Of a stretch of 64,000 bases of DNA, positions 24,255-33,845 are shown piece by piece. The translations under genes and the position numbers were made by a program. Positions within the stretch are counted from its first letter, which is position 1. Every line of letters starts with the position of its first letter. Source of the stretch: Streptomyces melanogenes (GTDB lineage Bacteria > Actinomycetota > Actinomycetes > Streptomycetales > Streptomycetaceae); the NCBI RefSeq assembly GCF_014649795.1, contig NZ_BMTS01000006.1, forward strand, positions 124,001 through 188,000. The letters are read 5' to 3'. Below the pieces are notes generated by a model, which was not told where the DNA came from, searched no databases, and was given only the letters and a program-made list of their open reading frames with translations.

Positions 24255-25628
24255 CTACCCGACCCGCCCAAACCTCTCCGCCCCCTGCACCATCAGCACC
24301 CCCACCCCCAGCACCAGCCACACGAACCCCACCACCTGCGCCGTACGCGTCGCCTCCCACATCACCGCCACGATCACCGCCGCGCCGAGCAGCGGCAGCA
24401 CCACATGTCTGAGCCAGTCGGGCGCGCCCTCCCGGCGGCGTACCGCGTACCAGCCGATCACCGACGCGTGCAGCAGCAGGAACGCCGTCAGCGCGCCCAT
24501 GTCGACCACCGAGACCAGATGATCCATGCCGTCGTCGCGCCGGGCCGCCCAGACCGCCGCCACCAGCGTCACCACGGCCGCCACGAGCAGCGCCGCGCGC
24601 GGTACGCCCGAGTCCGTGCGCGCCAGGACCTTCGGCAGCCGCCGCTCGCGCGCCATCGCGAAGACCAGCCGGCCCGCCGCGGCCTGCCCGGCCAGCGCCG
24701 CGAACGCCGCCCCGATCGCCTTGCTCACCGCCACCAGATCGTGCAGCCAGGTGCCCACGGACGCCTCCACGGTGTCGTAGAAGGCCGAGCCCTGCTTGAC
24801 CGGCTCGGCCGCGAGCTCGGCCGACGAGACCGGCGTGAGCAGCGCCGCCAGATACGTCTGCGCCACGAACAGCAGGCCCGCAAGCGCCAGACAGAACAGC
24901 ACCGCGCGCGCGACCTTCTCCGAACCCCCGGTCACCTCCTCCGCGAAGGAGGCGATCGCGTCGAAGCCCAGGTACGAGAGCACCGCCACCGACACCGCCC
25001 CGAGCACCGCCGTCAGTGAGAACCCGGCGTCCCCGGCCAGCGGCGACAGCCAGTCGCGCCGCGCCCCGTCCCGTACGAGCACGACCACCGCCGCGACCAC
25101 GAACACCAGCAGGACGGCGATCTCCATGGCGAGCACCGCGAACCCGACCCGAGCCGCCGCCCGTACGCCCCAGAGGTTGAGCGCCGTGGTGACCACCACG
25201 GCCAGCGCGGTCCACACCCATCGGGAGACCTCCGGGACCAGCGAGTGCATGGCGATCCCGGAGAAGAGGTACGCGACGGCCGGGATCAGCAGATAGTCGA
25301 GCATCGCCATCCAGCCCGCGATGAACCCGGCCCCCTCGCCGAGCCCCGCGCGCGCGTAGGCGAAGACCGAGCCCGCCTGCGGGGCGACGCGGACCATCTG
25401 GGCGTAGCTGAATGCGGTGAACGCCATGGCGACCGTTGACACCAGGTAGACCAGGGCGACGGCGCCGTGCGACTTCGCGTCGAGGGTGCCGAAGATGCCC
25501 ACGGGGGCCATCGGGGCGATGAACAGCAGCCCGTAGACGACGAGGTCACGAAACCCCAGGCTGCGCCGCAGCCCGCCGTCCCGGCGCACCTGTAGGGCTT
25601 CCTTGCTCTCTCCGTTCCGCGCACTCAT
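24255..25628 (-). CDS. APC-superfamily amino acid permease
   Basis: A 457-residue integral membrane protein with about 12 hydrophobic segments. Family features are the N-terminal GFRDLVVYGLLFIAPMAPVGIFG, the SYAQMVRVAPQAGSVFAYAR segment (APC consensus helix 3) and SYLGFDAIASFAEEVTGG in the helix 6-7 region. Such proteins import amino acids or amines, usually by cation symport; the substrate is not evident. The ATG at 25628 is the first reasonable start, with no strong ribosome-binding site. It is divergent from ispH, with 81 nt between the start codons. Confidence 0.9.
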   Translation of the reverse strand: MSARNGESKEALQVRRDGGLRRSLGFRDLVVYGLLFIAPMAPVGIFGTLDAKSHGAVALVYLVSTVAMAFTAFSYAQMVRVAPQAGSVFAYARAGLGEGAGFIAGWMAMLDYLLIPAVAYLFSGIAMHSLVPEVSRWVWTALAVVVTTALNLWGVRAAARVGFAVLAMEIAVLLVFVVAAVVVLVRDGARRDWLSPLAGDAGFSLTAVLGAVSVAVLSYLGFDAIASFAEEVTGGSEKVARAVLFCLALAGLLFVAQTYLAALLTPVSSAELAAEPVKQGSAFYDTVEASVGTWLHDLVAVSKAIGAAFAALAGQAAAGRLVFAMARERRLPKVLARTDSGVPRAALLVAAVVTLVAAVWAARRDDGMDHLVSVVDMGALTAFLLLHASVIGWYAVRRREGAPDWLRHVVLPLLGAAVIVAVMWEATRTAQVVGFVWLVLGVGVLMVQGAERFGRVG

Positions 25629-25696
25629 GCGGCCAGTCTCGTCGGCTGGACGATCTTTGGCCCGCCGGGCAGGGCAGGGGTGTCGGAGCCCGGCCG

Positions 25697-25702
25697 TACC
25701 AT
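25697..25702 (+). promoter_or_regulatory. -10 element of a leaderless promoter (ispH)
   Basis: TACCAT lies at -13 to -8 relative to the ATG at 25710, which supports that ATG over the in-frame ATG at 25701 and GTG at 25680. Confidence 0.5.
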
Positions 25703-25709
25703 GGAGCGC

Positions 25710-26690
25710 ATGACTGCAACGCCTGCCCGCCGTGTCCTGCTCGCAGCACCCCGTGGCTACTGCGCGGGTGTGGACCGCGCCGTGATCGCCGTCGAGAAGG
25801 CCCTGGAGCAGTACGGGTCGCCGATCTACGTCCGGCACGAGATCGTCCACAACAAGTACGTCGTGCAGACCCTGGAGAAGAAGGGCGCGATCTTCGTCGA
25901 CGAGACGGCGGAGGTCCCCGAGGGGTCGATCGTCATGTTCTCGGCGCACGGCGTGGCGCCGGCCGTGCACGCGGAGGCGGCCGAGCGGAAGCTCGCCACC
26001 ATCGACGCGACCTGCCCCCTGGTCACCAAGGTGCACAAGGAGGCCGTCCGGTTCGCCAACGAGGACTACGACATCCTCCTGATCGGCCACGAGGGCCACG
26101 AGGAGGTCATCGGCACCTCCGGCGAGGCCCCCGACCACATCACGCTGGTCGACGGCCCCGAGGACGTGGCGAACGTCGAGGTCCGCGACGAGTCGAAGGT
26201 CGTCTGGCTCTCCCAGACCACGCTCTCGGTCGACGAGACCATGGAGACGGTGGACGCCCTCAAGCAGAAGTTCCCGCTGCTCGTCTCCCCGCCCAGCGAC
26301 GACATCTGCTACGCGACGCAGAACCGCCAGATCGCGGTGAAGCAGATGGGCGCGGACGCGGACCTGGTCATCGTCGTCGGCTCCAAGAACTCCTCGAACT
26401 CGGTCCGCCTGGTCGAGGTCGCCCTCGGCGCGGGCGCGCGCGACGCCCACCTGGTGGACTTCGCCGACGAGATCGACGAGGCGTGGCTGGAGGGCGTGAC
26501 CACGGTCGGCCTCACCTCCGGCGCGTCCGTCCCCGAGGTCCTGGTCGAGGGCGTACTGGAATGGCTCGCCCAGCGCGGCTTCGAGGACGTCGAGCTCGTC
26601 AAGGCGGCGGAGGAGTCGATCACGTTCTCGCTGCCGAAGGAGCTCCGCCGCGATCTGCGCGCGGAGGCGGCGGAGCTGTCCGGGAAGTAG
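25710..26690 (+). CDS. ispH: 4-hydroxy-3-methylbut-2-enyl diphosphate reductase
   Basis: A 326-residue [4Fe-4S] enzyme (LytB) that makes isopentenyl and dimethylallyl diphosphate in the last step of the non-mevalonate pathway. Cluster ligands are Cys18 (PRGYCAGV), Cys102 (DATCPLV) and Cys200 (DDICYAT); the active-site regions VRHEIVHN, SAHGV and GHEGHEE are present. The C-terminus ends with the usual KELRRDLR extension of actinobacterial IspH. The start at 25710 is chosen from the leaderless promoter and the conserved MTATP-type N-terminus. A single gene with its own promoter, followed 84 nt later by ppgK. Confidence 0.97.
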   Translation: MTATPARRVLLAAPRGYCAGVDRAVIAVEKALEQYGSPIYVRHEIVHNKYVVQTLEKKGAIFVDETAEVPEGSIVMFSAHGVAPAVHAEAAERKLATIDATCPLVTKVHKEAVRFANEDYDILLIGHEGHEEVIGTSGEAPDHITLVDGPEDVANVEVRDESKVVWLSQTTLSVDETMETVDALKQKFPLLVSPPSDDICYATQNRQIAVKQMGADADLVIVVGSKNSSNSVRLVEVALGAGARDAHLVDFADEIDEAWLEGVTTVGLTSGASVPEVLVEGVLEWLAQRGFEDVELVKAAEESITFSLPKELRRDLRAEAAELSGK

Positions 26691-26761
26691 CCGGGCCGGC
26701 CCCGGCTCGTACGGAACGCCTGGTCACGGGCGCTGACTGGGTGACTGTCAGTGCCCGCCCG

Positions 26762-26767
26762 TAACGT
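26762..26767 (+). promoter_or_regulatory. -10 element of a leaderless promoter (ppgK)
   Basis: TAACGT lies at -13 to -8 relative to the ATG at 26775. There is no ribosome-binding site. Confidence 0.5.
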
Positions 26768-26774
26768 GGTGTCC

Positions 26775-27515
26775 ATGAACGTGTTCGGAGTGGACATCGG
26801 CGGGTCCGGGATCAAGGGTGCTCCCGTGGACCTGGAGCGCGGCGACCTGGCCCAGGAGCGGTACAAGGTCCTGACCCCGCACCCCGCGACACCCGAGGCC
26901 GTGGCGGACGGCGTCGCGGAGGTGGTCGGCCAGTTCGGCTGGTCGGGCCCGGTCGGCATCACCTTCCCGGGCGTCGTCACGGGCAACACGATCCGCACAG
27001 CGGCCAACGTCGACAAGGCCTGGATAGGCGTGGACGGGGCGCGGCTGCTCACCGACCGCCTGGGCGGCCTGCCGGTGACGGTGATGAACGACGCGGACGC
27101 GGCGGGCGTGGCCGAGATGAGCTTCGGCGCGGGCCGGGGCCGCAAGGGCACGGTGATCCTGCTGACGTTCGGCACGGGCATCGGCAGCGCGCTCTTCCTC
27201 GACGGCCGCCTGGTGCCCAACACGGAGCTGGGCCACCTGGAGCTGCACGGCCACGACGCGGAGAAGCGCGCCTCGACCAAGGCCAAGGAGGACGAGGACC
27301 TGACCTGGCCCCACTGGGCCCACCGCGTCCAGAAGTACCTGGCCCACGTCGAGATGCTCTTCTCGCCGGAGCTCTTCATCATCGGCGGCGGAGTGAGCCG
27401 CAAGGCGGACAAGTTCCTGCCGCTGATCGAGGGCATCCGCGCGGAGATGGTCCCGGCGGAGCTGCAGAACAACGCGGGGATCGTGGGGGCGGCGATGACG
27501 GCGGGGCGGGGGTAG
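26775..27515 (+). CDS. ppgK: Polyphosphate-dependent glucokinase
   Basis: A 246-residue ROK-family sugar kinase. The phosphate-1 loop (VFGVDIGGSGIKGA) is at the N-terminus, the catalytic Asp is in VMNDADAAG near 108, GTGIGSAL near 143, and the polyphosphate-glucokinase-specific ELGHLELHGHDAEKRAS near 157-173 replaces the ROK zinc motif. It phosphorylates glucose with inorganic polyphosphate, and usually also ATP, in the cytoplasm. Length matches mycobacterial and Streptomyces PpgK. Its promoter is probably leaderless. It is convergent with the DUF6542 gene, leaving 42 nt between stops. Confidence 0.95.
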   Translation: MNVFGVDIGGSGIKGAPVDLERGDLAQERYKVLTPHPATPEAVADGVAEVVGQFGWSGPVGITFPGVVTGNTIRTAANVDKAWIGVDGARLLTDRLGGLPVTVMNDADAAGVAEMSFGAGRGRKGTVILLTFGTGIGSALFLDGRLVPNTELGHLELHGHDAEKRASTKAKEDEDLTWPHWAHRVQKYLAHVEMLFSPELFIIGGGVSRKADKFLPLIEGIRAEMVPAELQNNAGIVGAAMTAGRG

Positions 27516-27557
27516 CGGGGGCCGGGTGGGGGCGGGGCCCTTAGCTGCGCCCCGTGG

Positions 27558-28178
27558 CTACCGCCGGGGTCCCGACCCCGGCCCCGACCCGGGCCTGGGC
27601 CCGGCAGGCCGGGCCCTGCGCCGCCCCATCAGCCGCAGCTTCCGTACGCTCGCGATCAGGCCCGCCACCAGCGTGCCGCCGTACAGCCAGCCGGCGTGCA
27701 GGGCCAGGGCGGTGACCACGGCCATGGCCTGACCGCCGAGGCCGCCGGAGCCGCCCGCGATGGGCACGATGCCGAACGCGAAGGCGATCGGCACGCTGAT
27801 GGGCGCGCTCACCAGGTCGGCGGGGCGCACCCAGAGCGCGGTGACGGCGCTGACCGGCAGGAAAAGGACGCCGTACACGGCGGGGGAGCCGTCGAAGATC
27901 AGCCAGTCCAGGCAGCCGAGCAGGAACATGACGGCCGCCGCGAAGAGCCCGCCGCCGAGCCCCGTGAGCCGGGGCTCGGGAAGCCGGCGCAGGGCCAGGA
28001 CGAACGGCGGGGCGGGCCGGGCCGCCACCCGGTACACGGCGGCCGCCTCCCCGGCGGCGGCCTGCGGCCCGAGCGGCGCCCGCCCGGAGGTACGGCCGGG
28101 CGCGCGTCCGGCCGGGCCGTCGGCCGTGCGTGCTGCTCGCTGTCCGTGCTGCGGGGTGCGCGTCCTGTATTGCTCCAC
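27558..28178 (-). CDS. DUF6542-type multi-pass membrane protein
   Basis: A 206-residue protein with a basic, Pro/Arg/Gly-rich N-terminus of about 75 residues, four hydrophobic segments between about 85 and 190 (for example GGGLFAAAVMFLLGCLDWLI, AVYGVLFLPVSAVTALWV), and a basic Pro/Gly/Arg tail. The pattern fits the actinobacterial DUF6542 domain; the function is unknown. GTG 28178 is supported by a TACGTT -10 box lying exactly 7-12 nt upstream on this strand. It is divergent from ychF. Confidence 0.75.
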   Translation of the reverse strand: MEQYRTRTPQHGQRAARTADGPAGRAPGRTSGRAPLGPQAAAGEAAAVYRVAARPAPPFVLALRRLPEPRLTGLGGGLFAAAVMFLLGCLDWLIFDGSPAVYGVLFLPVSAVTALWVRPADLVSAPISVPIAFAFGIVPIAGGSGGLGGQAMAVVTALALHAGWLYGGTLVAGLIASVRKLRLMGRRRARPAGPRPGSGPGSGPRR

Positions 28179-28184
28179 CGCACC

Positions 28185-28190
28185 AACGTA
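28185..28190 (-). promoter_or_regulatory. -10 element of a leaderless promoter (DUF6542 gene)
   Basis: TACGTT on the minus strand at -12 to -7 relative to the GTG at 28178. Confidence 0.5.
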
Positions 28191-28425
28191 GGTCGCGACA
28201 GGGGAGGAACCACCCGTGGGACACGCCCTTTGGGTGAGCTTGGCGTTGCGTTCGACGCGAAACCGCCCCCGGAGGCGGTAAAGAGGGCCGGGGCCCGACC
28301 CGGTGAGGGCCGTCGCCGCCGACCCGACACGCCCGTAAACTGGTGAGTCGGCCCCCATCCGCGGGGGCGTCGGCCCCCGGCCCGGGGGCGGACGGACCAT
28401 CACCCTCGTACCGGGAAGTCGCCAC

Positions 28426-29514
<1,089 letters not shown>

Positions 29515-29524
29515 TCGGCAGTTT

Positions 29525-29562
29525 CAGAGGGGGTCGGACTCTGGCGAGTCCGACCCCCTCTG
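29525..29562. terminator. Hairpin terminator after ychF
   Basis: CAGAGGGGGTCGGACTC and its exact complement around TGGC form a 17-bp stem between convergent ychF and the Uma2 gene. Confidence 0.85.
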
Positions 29563-29580
29563 CATTCCCGTGCTGACTGT

Positions 29581-30162
29581 TCAGCTGCTTCGAGGCGGCG
29601 TGAGCTTGTCGAGATCCAGGCTGACCTCGAAGGGCACGGGGCGCTGGAGGGTGCTGCGGAAGATGCCGGCGGGCGCGTATCGGCCGGTGGGCTCGTCGAG
29701 CTCGTAGGCGTGGACGACGGGTGCCCCGTCCTCGTCCTCGATGCACCAGTAGTGCGGGATGCCAGCCTCTGCGTACTTGCGAAGCTTGACGTGGCGATCG
29801 CGGTGGGCGGACTCGGCAGAGACGACCTCCACGACGAGATTCACGTCCTCCGGGGCGTACCAGGTGCGGTCGGGGTCATAGGGAAGGTTCGTCAGCAGGA
29901 GGTCCGGCTCGGGGCGGTTGCGGGCATCCAGGCGGATCGTCATCTCCCGCTCGACCTCGAAGCCGGCCGGTGCCTGTGCCATGAGCGTGGTGGTCAGGGC
30001 GGTGACGAGGCGGCCATGCCACGACCGCTGGGGCGACATCATGAAGACGAGGGCTCCGTCGATCAACTCGGTGTGCCGGGGTGCCTCGGGAAGGCTGTCG
30101 AGGTCCTCCGCGAACCAGCCTTCCGCGCGCGGCGGGCGCATCCAGTCGGGCAGTGCGGTCAT
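29581..30162 (-). CDS. Uma2-family (DUF820) putative restriction-endonuclease-fold protein
   Basis: A 193-residue protein of the Uma2/DUF820 family, which has a PD-(D/E)xK nuclease-like fold. The core motifs are ELIDGALVFM, RPEPDLLLTN (the D of PD), LVVEVVSAESAHRDRHVKLRKYAEAGIPHYWCIE (ExK/VEVxS block) and a C-terminal PVPFEVSLDL. These proteins occur in many copies in Streptomyces and cyanobacteria; their substrate is not established and no methylase partner is present. A TACGGT box at 30174-30169 sits exactly at -12 to -7, giving a leaderless transcript. Confidence 0.88.
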   Translation of the reverse strand: MTALPDWMRPPRAEGWFAEDLDSLPEAPRHTELIDGALVFMMSPQRSWHGRLVTALTTTLMAQAPAGFEVEREMTIRLDARNRPEPDLLLTNLPYDPDRTWYAPEDVNLVVEVVSAESAHRDRHVKLRKYAEAGIPHYWCIEDEDGAPVVHAYELDEPTGRYAPAGIFRSTLQRPVPFEVSLDLDKLTPPRSS

Positions 30163-30168
30163 GGCTTC

Positions 30169-30174
30169 ACCGTA
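30169..30174 (-). promoter_or_regulatory. -10 element of a leaderless promoter (Uma2 gene)
   Basis: TACGGT on the minus strand at -12 to -7 relative to the ATG at 30162. Confidence 0.55.
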
Positions 30175-30260
30175 CCGGCTCCGGGGCGGAGGGGGCCGGG
30201 CCTTCGCCGGTGGCGGGAGTGGGGTCCGGAACCGCGTCCCGCTGTGATCGAATTCCCCCC

Positions 30261-31139
30261 GTGACCCCCTTTGCCATACCTTCGCGCCCCCTCCGCATAG
30301 CCACCGCCCAAACCCCCGTCGCCCCCGGTGACATCCCCGCCAACGTCGCCACCGCCGCCCGCCTCATCAGGGCCGCCGCGGACGGTGGCGCGCGGGTTGT
30401 CGTCCTTGCTGAGAAGTTCCTCAGTGGGTACGAGCCTGAGCTCATTCGGGCCGATCCGGAGCGGTGTGCCGTGAATGGGCTTGGGGATCCCCGGCTCGGG
30501 CCCGTTGCGGACGCCTGTCGGGAGCGTGGGGTCGTCGCCGTTGTCGGGGCCGCCGTGTATGACGGTGGGGAGTTGTTCGTCTCCGCTCTTGTCGTTGACG
30601 GCCGTGGGGTTCGTGCGCGGTATGACAAGCAGACGCTCTTCAAGGCCGAGCGGGCTGTGTATCGGCCCGGAAGCGTCGGTCTCAGCCTCGATGTGGATGG
30701 GTGGCGGCTGGGGATCGGGGTCTGTTACGACTCCGGGTTCCCCGAGCACGCGCGCGCGGCGGCGCTGGACGGGTGCCACGCGTACGTGGTGGGCGCGTTG
30801 TTCGGGGTCGGCGGCGGGTATCACGAGTCGCGGGTCTGGTTCCCCGCTCGGGCCCTCGACAACACCGTGTACGCGGTGCTCGCCAACCACGTCGGACGGA
30901 CCGGGGAGTGGGAGACCTGCGGGAGCAGTGCCGTATGGGGGCCGGACGGACGGGTTGTCGCTGAGGCGGGGAGCGACGGGGAAGCGGTCGTCTTTGCCGA
31001 CCTGGACCCCGACGCCCTGCGCGCCGCCCGTGAATCCGAGCCGATGCTCCGGGATCTGCGGGAGCAGCGGGAGGCGGCCGTGATGCCTCGGCGTGCGGTA
31101 CGGGCAGCGGCCGCGACCCCGCCCGGCTCCACCGGCTAA
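30261..31139 (+). CDS. Carbon-nitrogen hydrolase (nitrilase superfamily)
   Basis: A 292-residue nitrilase-fold hydrolase with the full catalytic triad: Glu51 (VLAEKFLSGYE), Lys123 (RYDKQTLF) and Cys155 (GVCYDSGFPE). It hydrolyses an amide, carbamate or nitrile; the branch cannot be assigned by eye. The start is GTG 30261. From about 30400 to 30770 third codon positions contain many T and A (gtt, ctt, gct, agt), unlike the neighbours, suggesting recent transfer or relaxed codon selection. Its stop overlaps, tail to tail, the stop of the threonine-synthase-like gene on the other strand. Confidence 0.88.
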   Translation: MTPFAIPSRPLRIATAQTPVAPGDIPANVATAARLIRAAADGGARVVVLAEKFLSGYEPELIRADPERCAVNGLGDPRLGPVADACRERGVVAVVGAAVYDGGELFVSALVVDGRGVRARYDKQTLFKAERAVYRPGSVGLSLDVDGWRLGIGVCYDSGFPEHARAAALDGCHAYVVGALFGVGGGYHESRVWFPARALDNTVYAVLANHVGRTGEWETCGSSAVWGPDGRVVAEAGSDGEAVVFADLDPDALRAARESEPMLRDLREQREAAVMPRRAVRAAAATPPGSTG

Positions 31140-32284
31140 CCCGCCGCCACCCCCGTCTTCAACCCCGCCCCGCAAAGCGGCACCACCGCCTCGCGTCCCC
31201 CGAGTACCTCCGGTGACGCCGTGACCGCCGCCCAGCACGCCACCCCCGTCGACTCGACGAACAGGCCGCGGCCGGCGAGGTCCAGCTGTGCCGCGCGGAT
31301 CTGGGCCTCCGTCACCGTCAGGAACGTGCCGCCCGATTCGCGTACCGCCCGCAGGATCTGGCGGCCGCGGGGCGGGCGGGGGATCGCGATGCCCTCGGCC
31401 AGGGTGTCGGCCGCATCCGCGTCCGCCGGATCGTCGGACCCCGCCCGGAACGCCGTCGCCAGCGGCGACACCGCCTCCGCCTGGACCGCGATCAGGGCGG
31501 GGCGTTCGGGGATCAGGCCGTGCGCGTACAGCTCCGCCGTGGCGAGCGCGGCGCCGAGGAGCAGGGTGCCGTTGCCGACCGGGACGACGATCGCGCCGGG
31601 CAGCCTGCCGCCGAGGTCCTCCCACAGCTCGTAGACGTACGTCTTGGTGCCGTGCAGGAAGTACGGGTTGAAGACGTGCGAGGCGTAGAACGTGCCGGGG
31701 GTGTCGGCGGCCGCCCGGGCCGCGCGGGCGGTGGCCTCCCGGTCGCCGGGGACGCGCTCGACCCGGGCCCCGTGCGCCCCGATCTGCTCGACCTTCTTCG
31801 GCGAGGTGGCCTCGGGCACGTACACCGTGCACGGCAGCCCGGCGCGGGCCATGTAGGCGGCGAACGACGTGCCCGCGTTGCCGCTGCTGTCGGCGATCAC
31901 GCGCTCGGGCGCGAGGCGCCGGGCCAGCTCGGCGAGCACGACCGCGCCCCGGTCCTTGAAGGACAGCGTCGGCATCAGGAAGTCCAGCTTCGCCGAGACC
32001 GTGGCGGTGAGCGGCACCAGCGGCGTGCGGCCCTCGCCCAGGGTGACCGGCGGCGGGCCGTCGAGCGGCAGGGCCTCCGCGTACCGCCACAGCGAACCGA
32101 CGCGTCCGGCAAGCGCCTTCAGCTCCACGGCCCCGGCGGCGAAGTCCAGGTCCCACGGCCCCCCGCAGGCCGGGCAGCACCAGGGGGCGGTGGCCTCGAC
32201 GGGGGTGCGGGTGCCGTCCTGGGGACAGTGGTACGCGGCCGGGCGCTCGGAAAGCTCGGGATGCGGTCCTTTCATGTGTGTCAT
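31136..32284 (-). CDS. Threonine synthase-like PLP enzyme (fold type II)
   Basis: A 382-residue pyridoxal-phosphate enzyme. The N-terminus has a Cys-rich, zinc-ribbon-like segment (Cys20, Cys36/37, Cys40). The PLP lysine is Lys110 in SFKDRG and the phosphate loop is SSGNAGTSF near 133; the domain ends with PLCGAGLKTG. The family includes threonine synthase and cysteate synthase-like enzymes. The usual threonine synthase gene lies in the hom-thrC-thrB operon, so this one probably has another substrate. A TAGGGT box at 32296-32291 is exactly 7-12 nt before the ATG, indicating a leaderless transcript. Confidence 0.85.
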   Translation of the reverse strand: MTHMKGPHPELSERPAAYHCPQDGTRTPVEATAPWCCPACGGPWDLDFAAGAVELKALAGRVGSLWRYAEALPLDGPPPVTLGEGRTPLVPLTATVSAKLDFLMPTLSFKDRGAVVLAELARRLAPERVIADSSGNAGTSFAAYMARAGLPCTVYVPEATSPKKVEQIGAHGARVERVPGDREATARAARAAADTPGTFYASHVFNPYFLHGTKTYVYELWEDLGGRLPGAIVVPVGNGTLLLGAALATAELYAHGLIPERPALIAVQAEAVSPLATAFRAGSDDPADADAADTLAEGIAIPRPPRGRQILRAVRESGGTFLTVTEAQIRAAQLDLAGRGLFVESTGVACWAAVTASPEVLGGREAVVPLCGAGLKTGVAAG

Positions 32285-32290
32285 GCAGCG

Positions 32291-32296
32291 ACCCTA
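32291..32296 (-). promoter_or_regulatory. -10 element of a leaderless promoter (threonine-synthase-like gene)
   Basis: TAGGGT on the minus strand at -12 to -7 relative to the ATG at 32284. Confidence 0.5.
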
Positions 32297-32434
32297 GAAC
32301 GTCACCTGTGACAGCACGTCAGGTAGACCGGGCTCCGGCCCGGACGCCCCCCGTCCGCTTCCCCGGCGGCCCCCGCCCCGCCCCGCGTACGATTCGCGCA
32401 GCAGTTCGCTGACCTCGACGAGGAGCCCTCACCC

Positions 32435-33709
32435 GTGGACATACCGCCGCCGCCCGCGCCCGAGCCGCCTGCGCAGCCGGGTCAGGGCCACGGCCCCGGC
32501 TGGCCGCCGCCCGCTCCCGGGCCGCAGCAGCCCTGGTACCCGTATCCCCAGCCGTACGCGCAGCCCTATCCGCAGCCGTTCCAGGAGCCGGCCAGGACCA
32601 GCGGTCTGGCCATCGCCTCGCTGGTCACCGGCATCGTCTGCTGTGTGCCGCCGCTCGGTCTGGTCCTGGGCGCGATCGCGCTGGGGCGGATCAGGAAGCA
32701 CGGGCAGCGCGGCAAGGGCATGGCGATCACCGGTGTGGTGCTCTCCGCGATCAGTACGGTCCTGGCGGTCGTCCTCGTCGTGAGCGGGGCGGTGAGCGCG
32801 TTCTGGGACGGGTTCCGCGACGGAATCGACGAGGTCAAGAGCACGCGCAGCACCATGGACCTGCGCAAGGGCGACTGCTTCGACGTCCCCGGCGGCGAGC
32901 TGGAGCGCGAGGTCGTGAACGTGACCATCGTGCCGTGCGCCAAGCCGCACGACGGCGAGGTCTCCGGCTCCTTCAAGCTGGACGGCTCCACCTTCCCCGG
33001 CGACAAGGCGATCACCGCGCTCGCCGACCGCAAGTGCTGGGCCGTCGAGCAGGAGTACGCGATGGACAGCTGGGCGCTGCCCGTCGAGGCGGAGTCGTAC
33101 TACTACACGCCGAGCACGCGCAGCTGGCGGCTCGGCGACCACTCGGTCACCTGCTCCTTCGCCACCACCAGCGGCAAGCTCACGGGCTCCGTGCGCAACG
33201 ACGCCCGCCGTCTCGACGCCGACCAGGTGACGTATCTGCGCTCCTCCAACGCCTACGACCGGGTGCTGGCCACCGGCCCCGACCGGGACCGGGTCGAGGA
33301 CGACCTGCCCGCCTTCAAGAAGTGGGCCGGGGAGGTCTCGCAGGTGCTGGGGCAGGAGAGCGCGCGGCTGCGCGAGCGCAGCTGGCCCGCCTCGGCGCAG
33401 GCGCAGGTGAGCGCCCGCGCCAAGGAGGCCGAGCTGGCGGGCAAGGAGTGGGCGAAGGCGGCCGGGGCCGCCGACGCCGAGGCCTTCTACCTCCACTCGG
33501 GCGCGGCGGACCGGGCCGTGCGGCAGGCCACGGAGGTCGCCGCGCGGGGCGCCCTGCACCTGGCCACCACACCGCCCGCCACCGACTCCGGGGGCAGCAG
33601 CGGCGGTACGGGCGGCGCCGACGGCGGTACGGACAGCGGCGGCACGGAGGAGGGGCCGGGCTCCGGAACGGGGAGCGGAAACGGAAGCGACGGTTCCAAG
33701 GCGGTCTGA
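32435..33709 (+). CDS. DUF4190 membrane protein with extracytoplasmic domain
   Basis: A 424-residue protein. Residues 1-52 are Pro/Gln/Tyr-rich and cytoplasmic; a DUF4190 module with two membrane helices spans about 55-130 (SGLAIASLVTGIVCCVPPLGLVLGAIALGRIRK, then GMAITGVVLSAISTVLAVVLVVSG). The domain after it (about 140-260) begins LRKGDCFDVPGG and contains VPCAKPHDGEV, like the septum-formation (Septum_form) family. A helical Ala/Glu-rich region and a Gly/Ser/Thr-rich tail follow. Four conserved-type cysteines could pair outside the cell. The precise function is unknown. GAGGAG lies about 10 nt before the GTG. Confidence 0.85.
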   Translation: MDIPPPPAPEPPAQPGQGHGPGWPPPAPGPQQPWYPYPQPYAQPYPQPFQEPARTSGLAIASLVTGIVCCVPPLGLVLGAIALGRIRKHGQRGKGMAITGVVLSAISTVLAVVLVVSGAVSAFWDGFRDGIDEVKSTRSTMDLRKGDCFDVPGGELEREVVNVTIVPCAKPHDGEVSGSFKLDGSTFPGDKAITALADRKCWAVEQEYAMDSWALPVEAESYYYTPSTRSWRLGDHSVTCSFATTSGKLTGSVRNDARRLDADQVTYLRSSNAYDRVLATGPDRDRVEDDLPAFKKWAGEVSQVLGQESARLRERSWPASAQAQVSARAKEAELAGKEWAKAAGAADAEAFYLHSGAADRAVRQATEVAARGALHLATTPPATDSGGSSGGTGGADGGTDSGGTEEGPGSGTGSGNGSDGSKAV

Positions 33710-33845
33710 GACGGGTAGTCGTACCGGCGGTATCCCCTGGGCTACGGGCAAGTCATCACTTCGAGTGAAACTCTGGCCTTGGCTTGCGGCGCACAACCCA
33801 CGGTTGCCACGCTGTTGCAGTCTGTCAACCTGATGGGAGTGGCCA

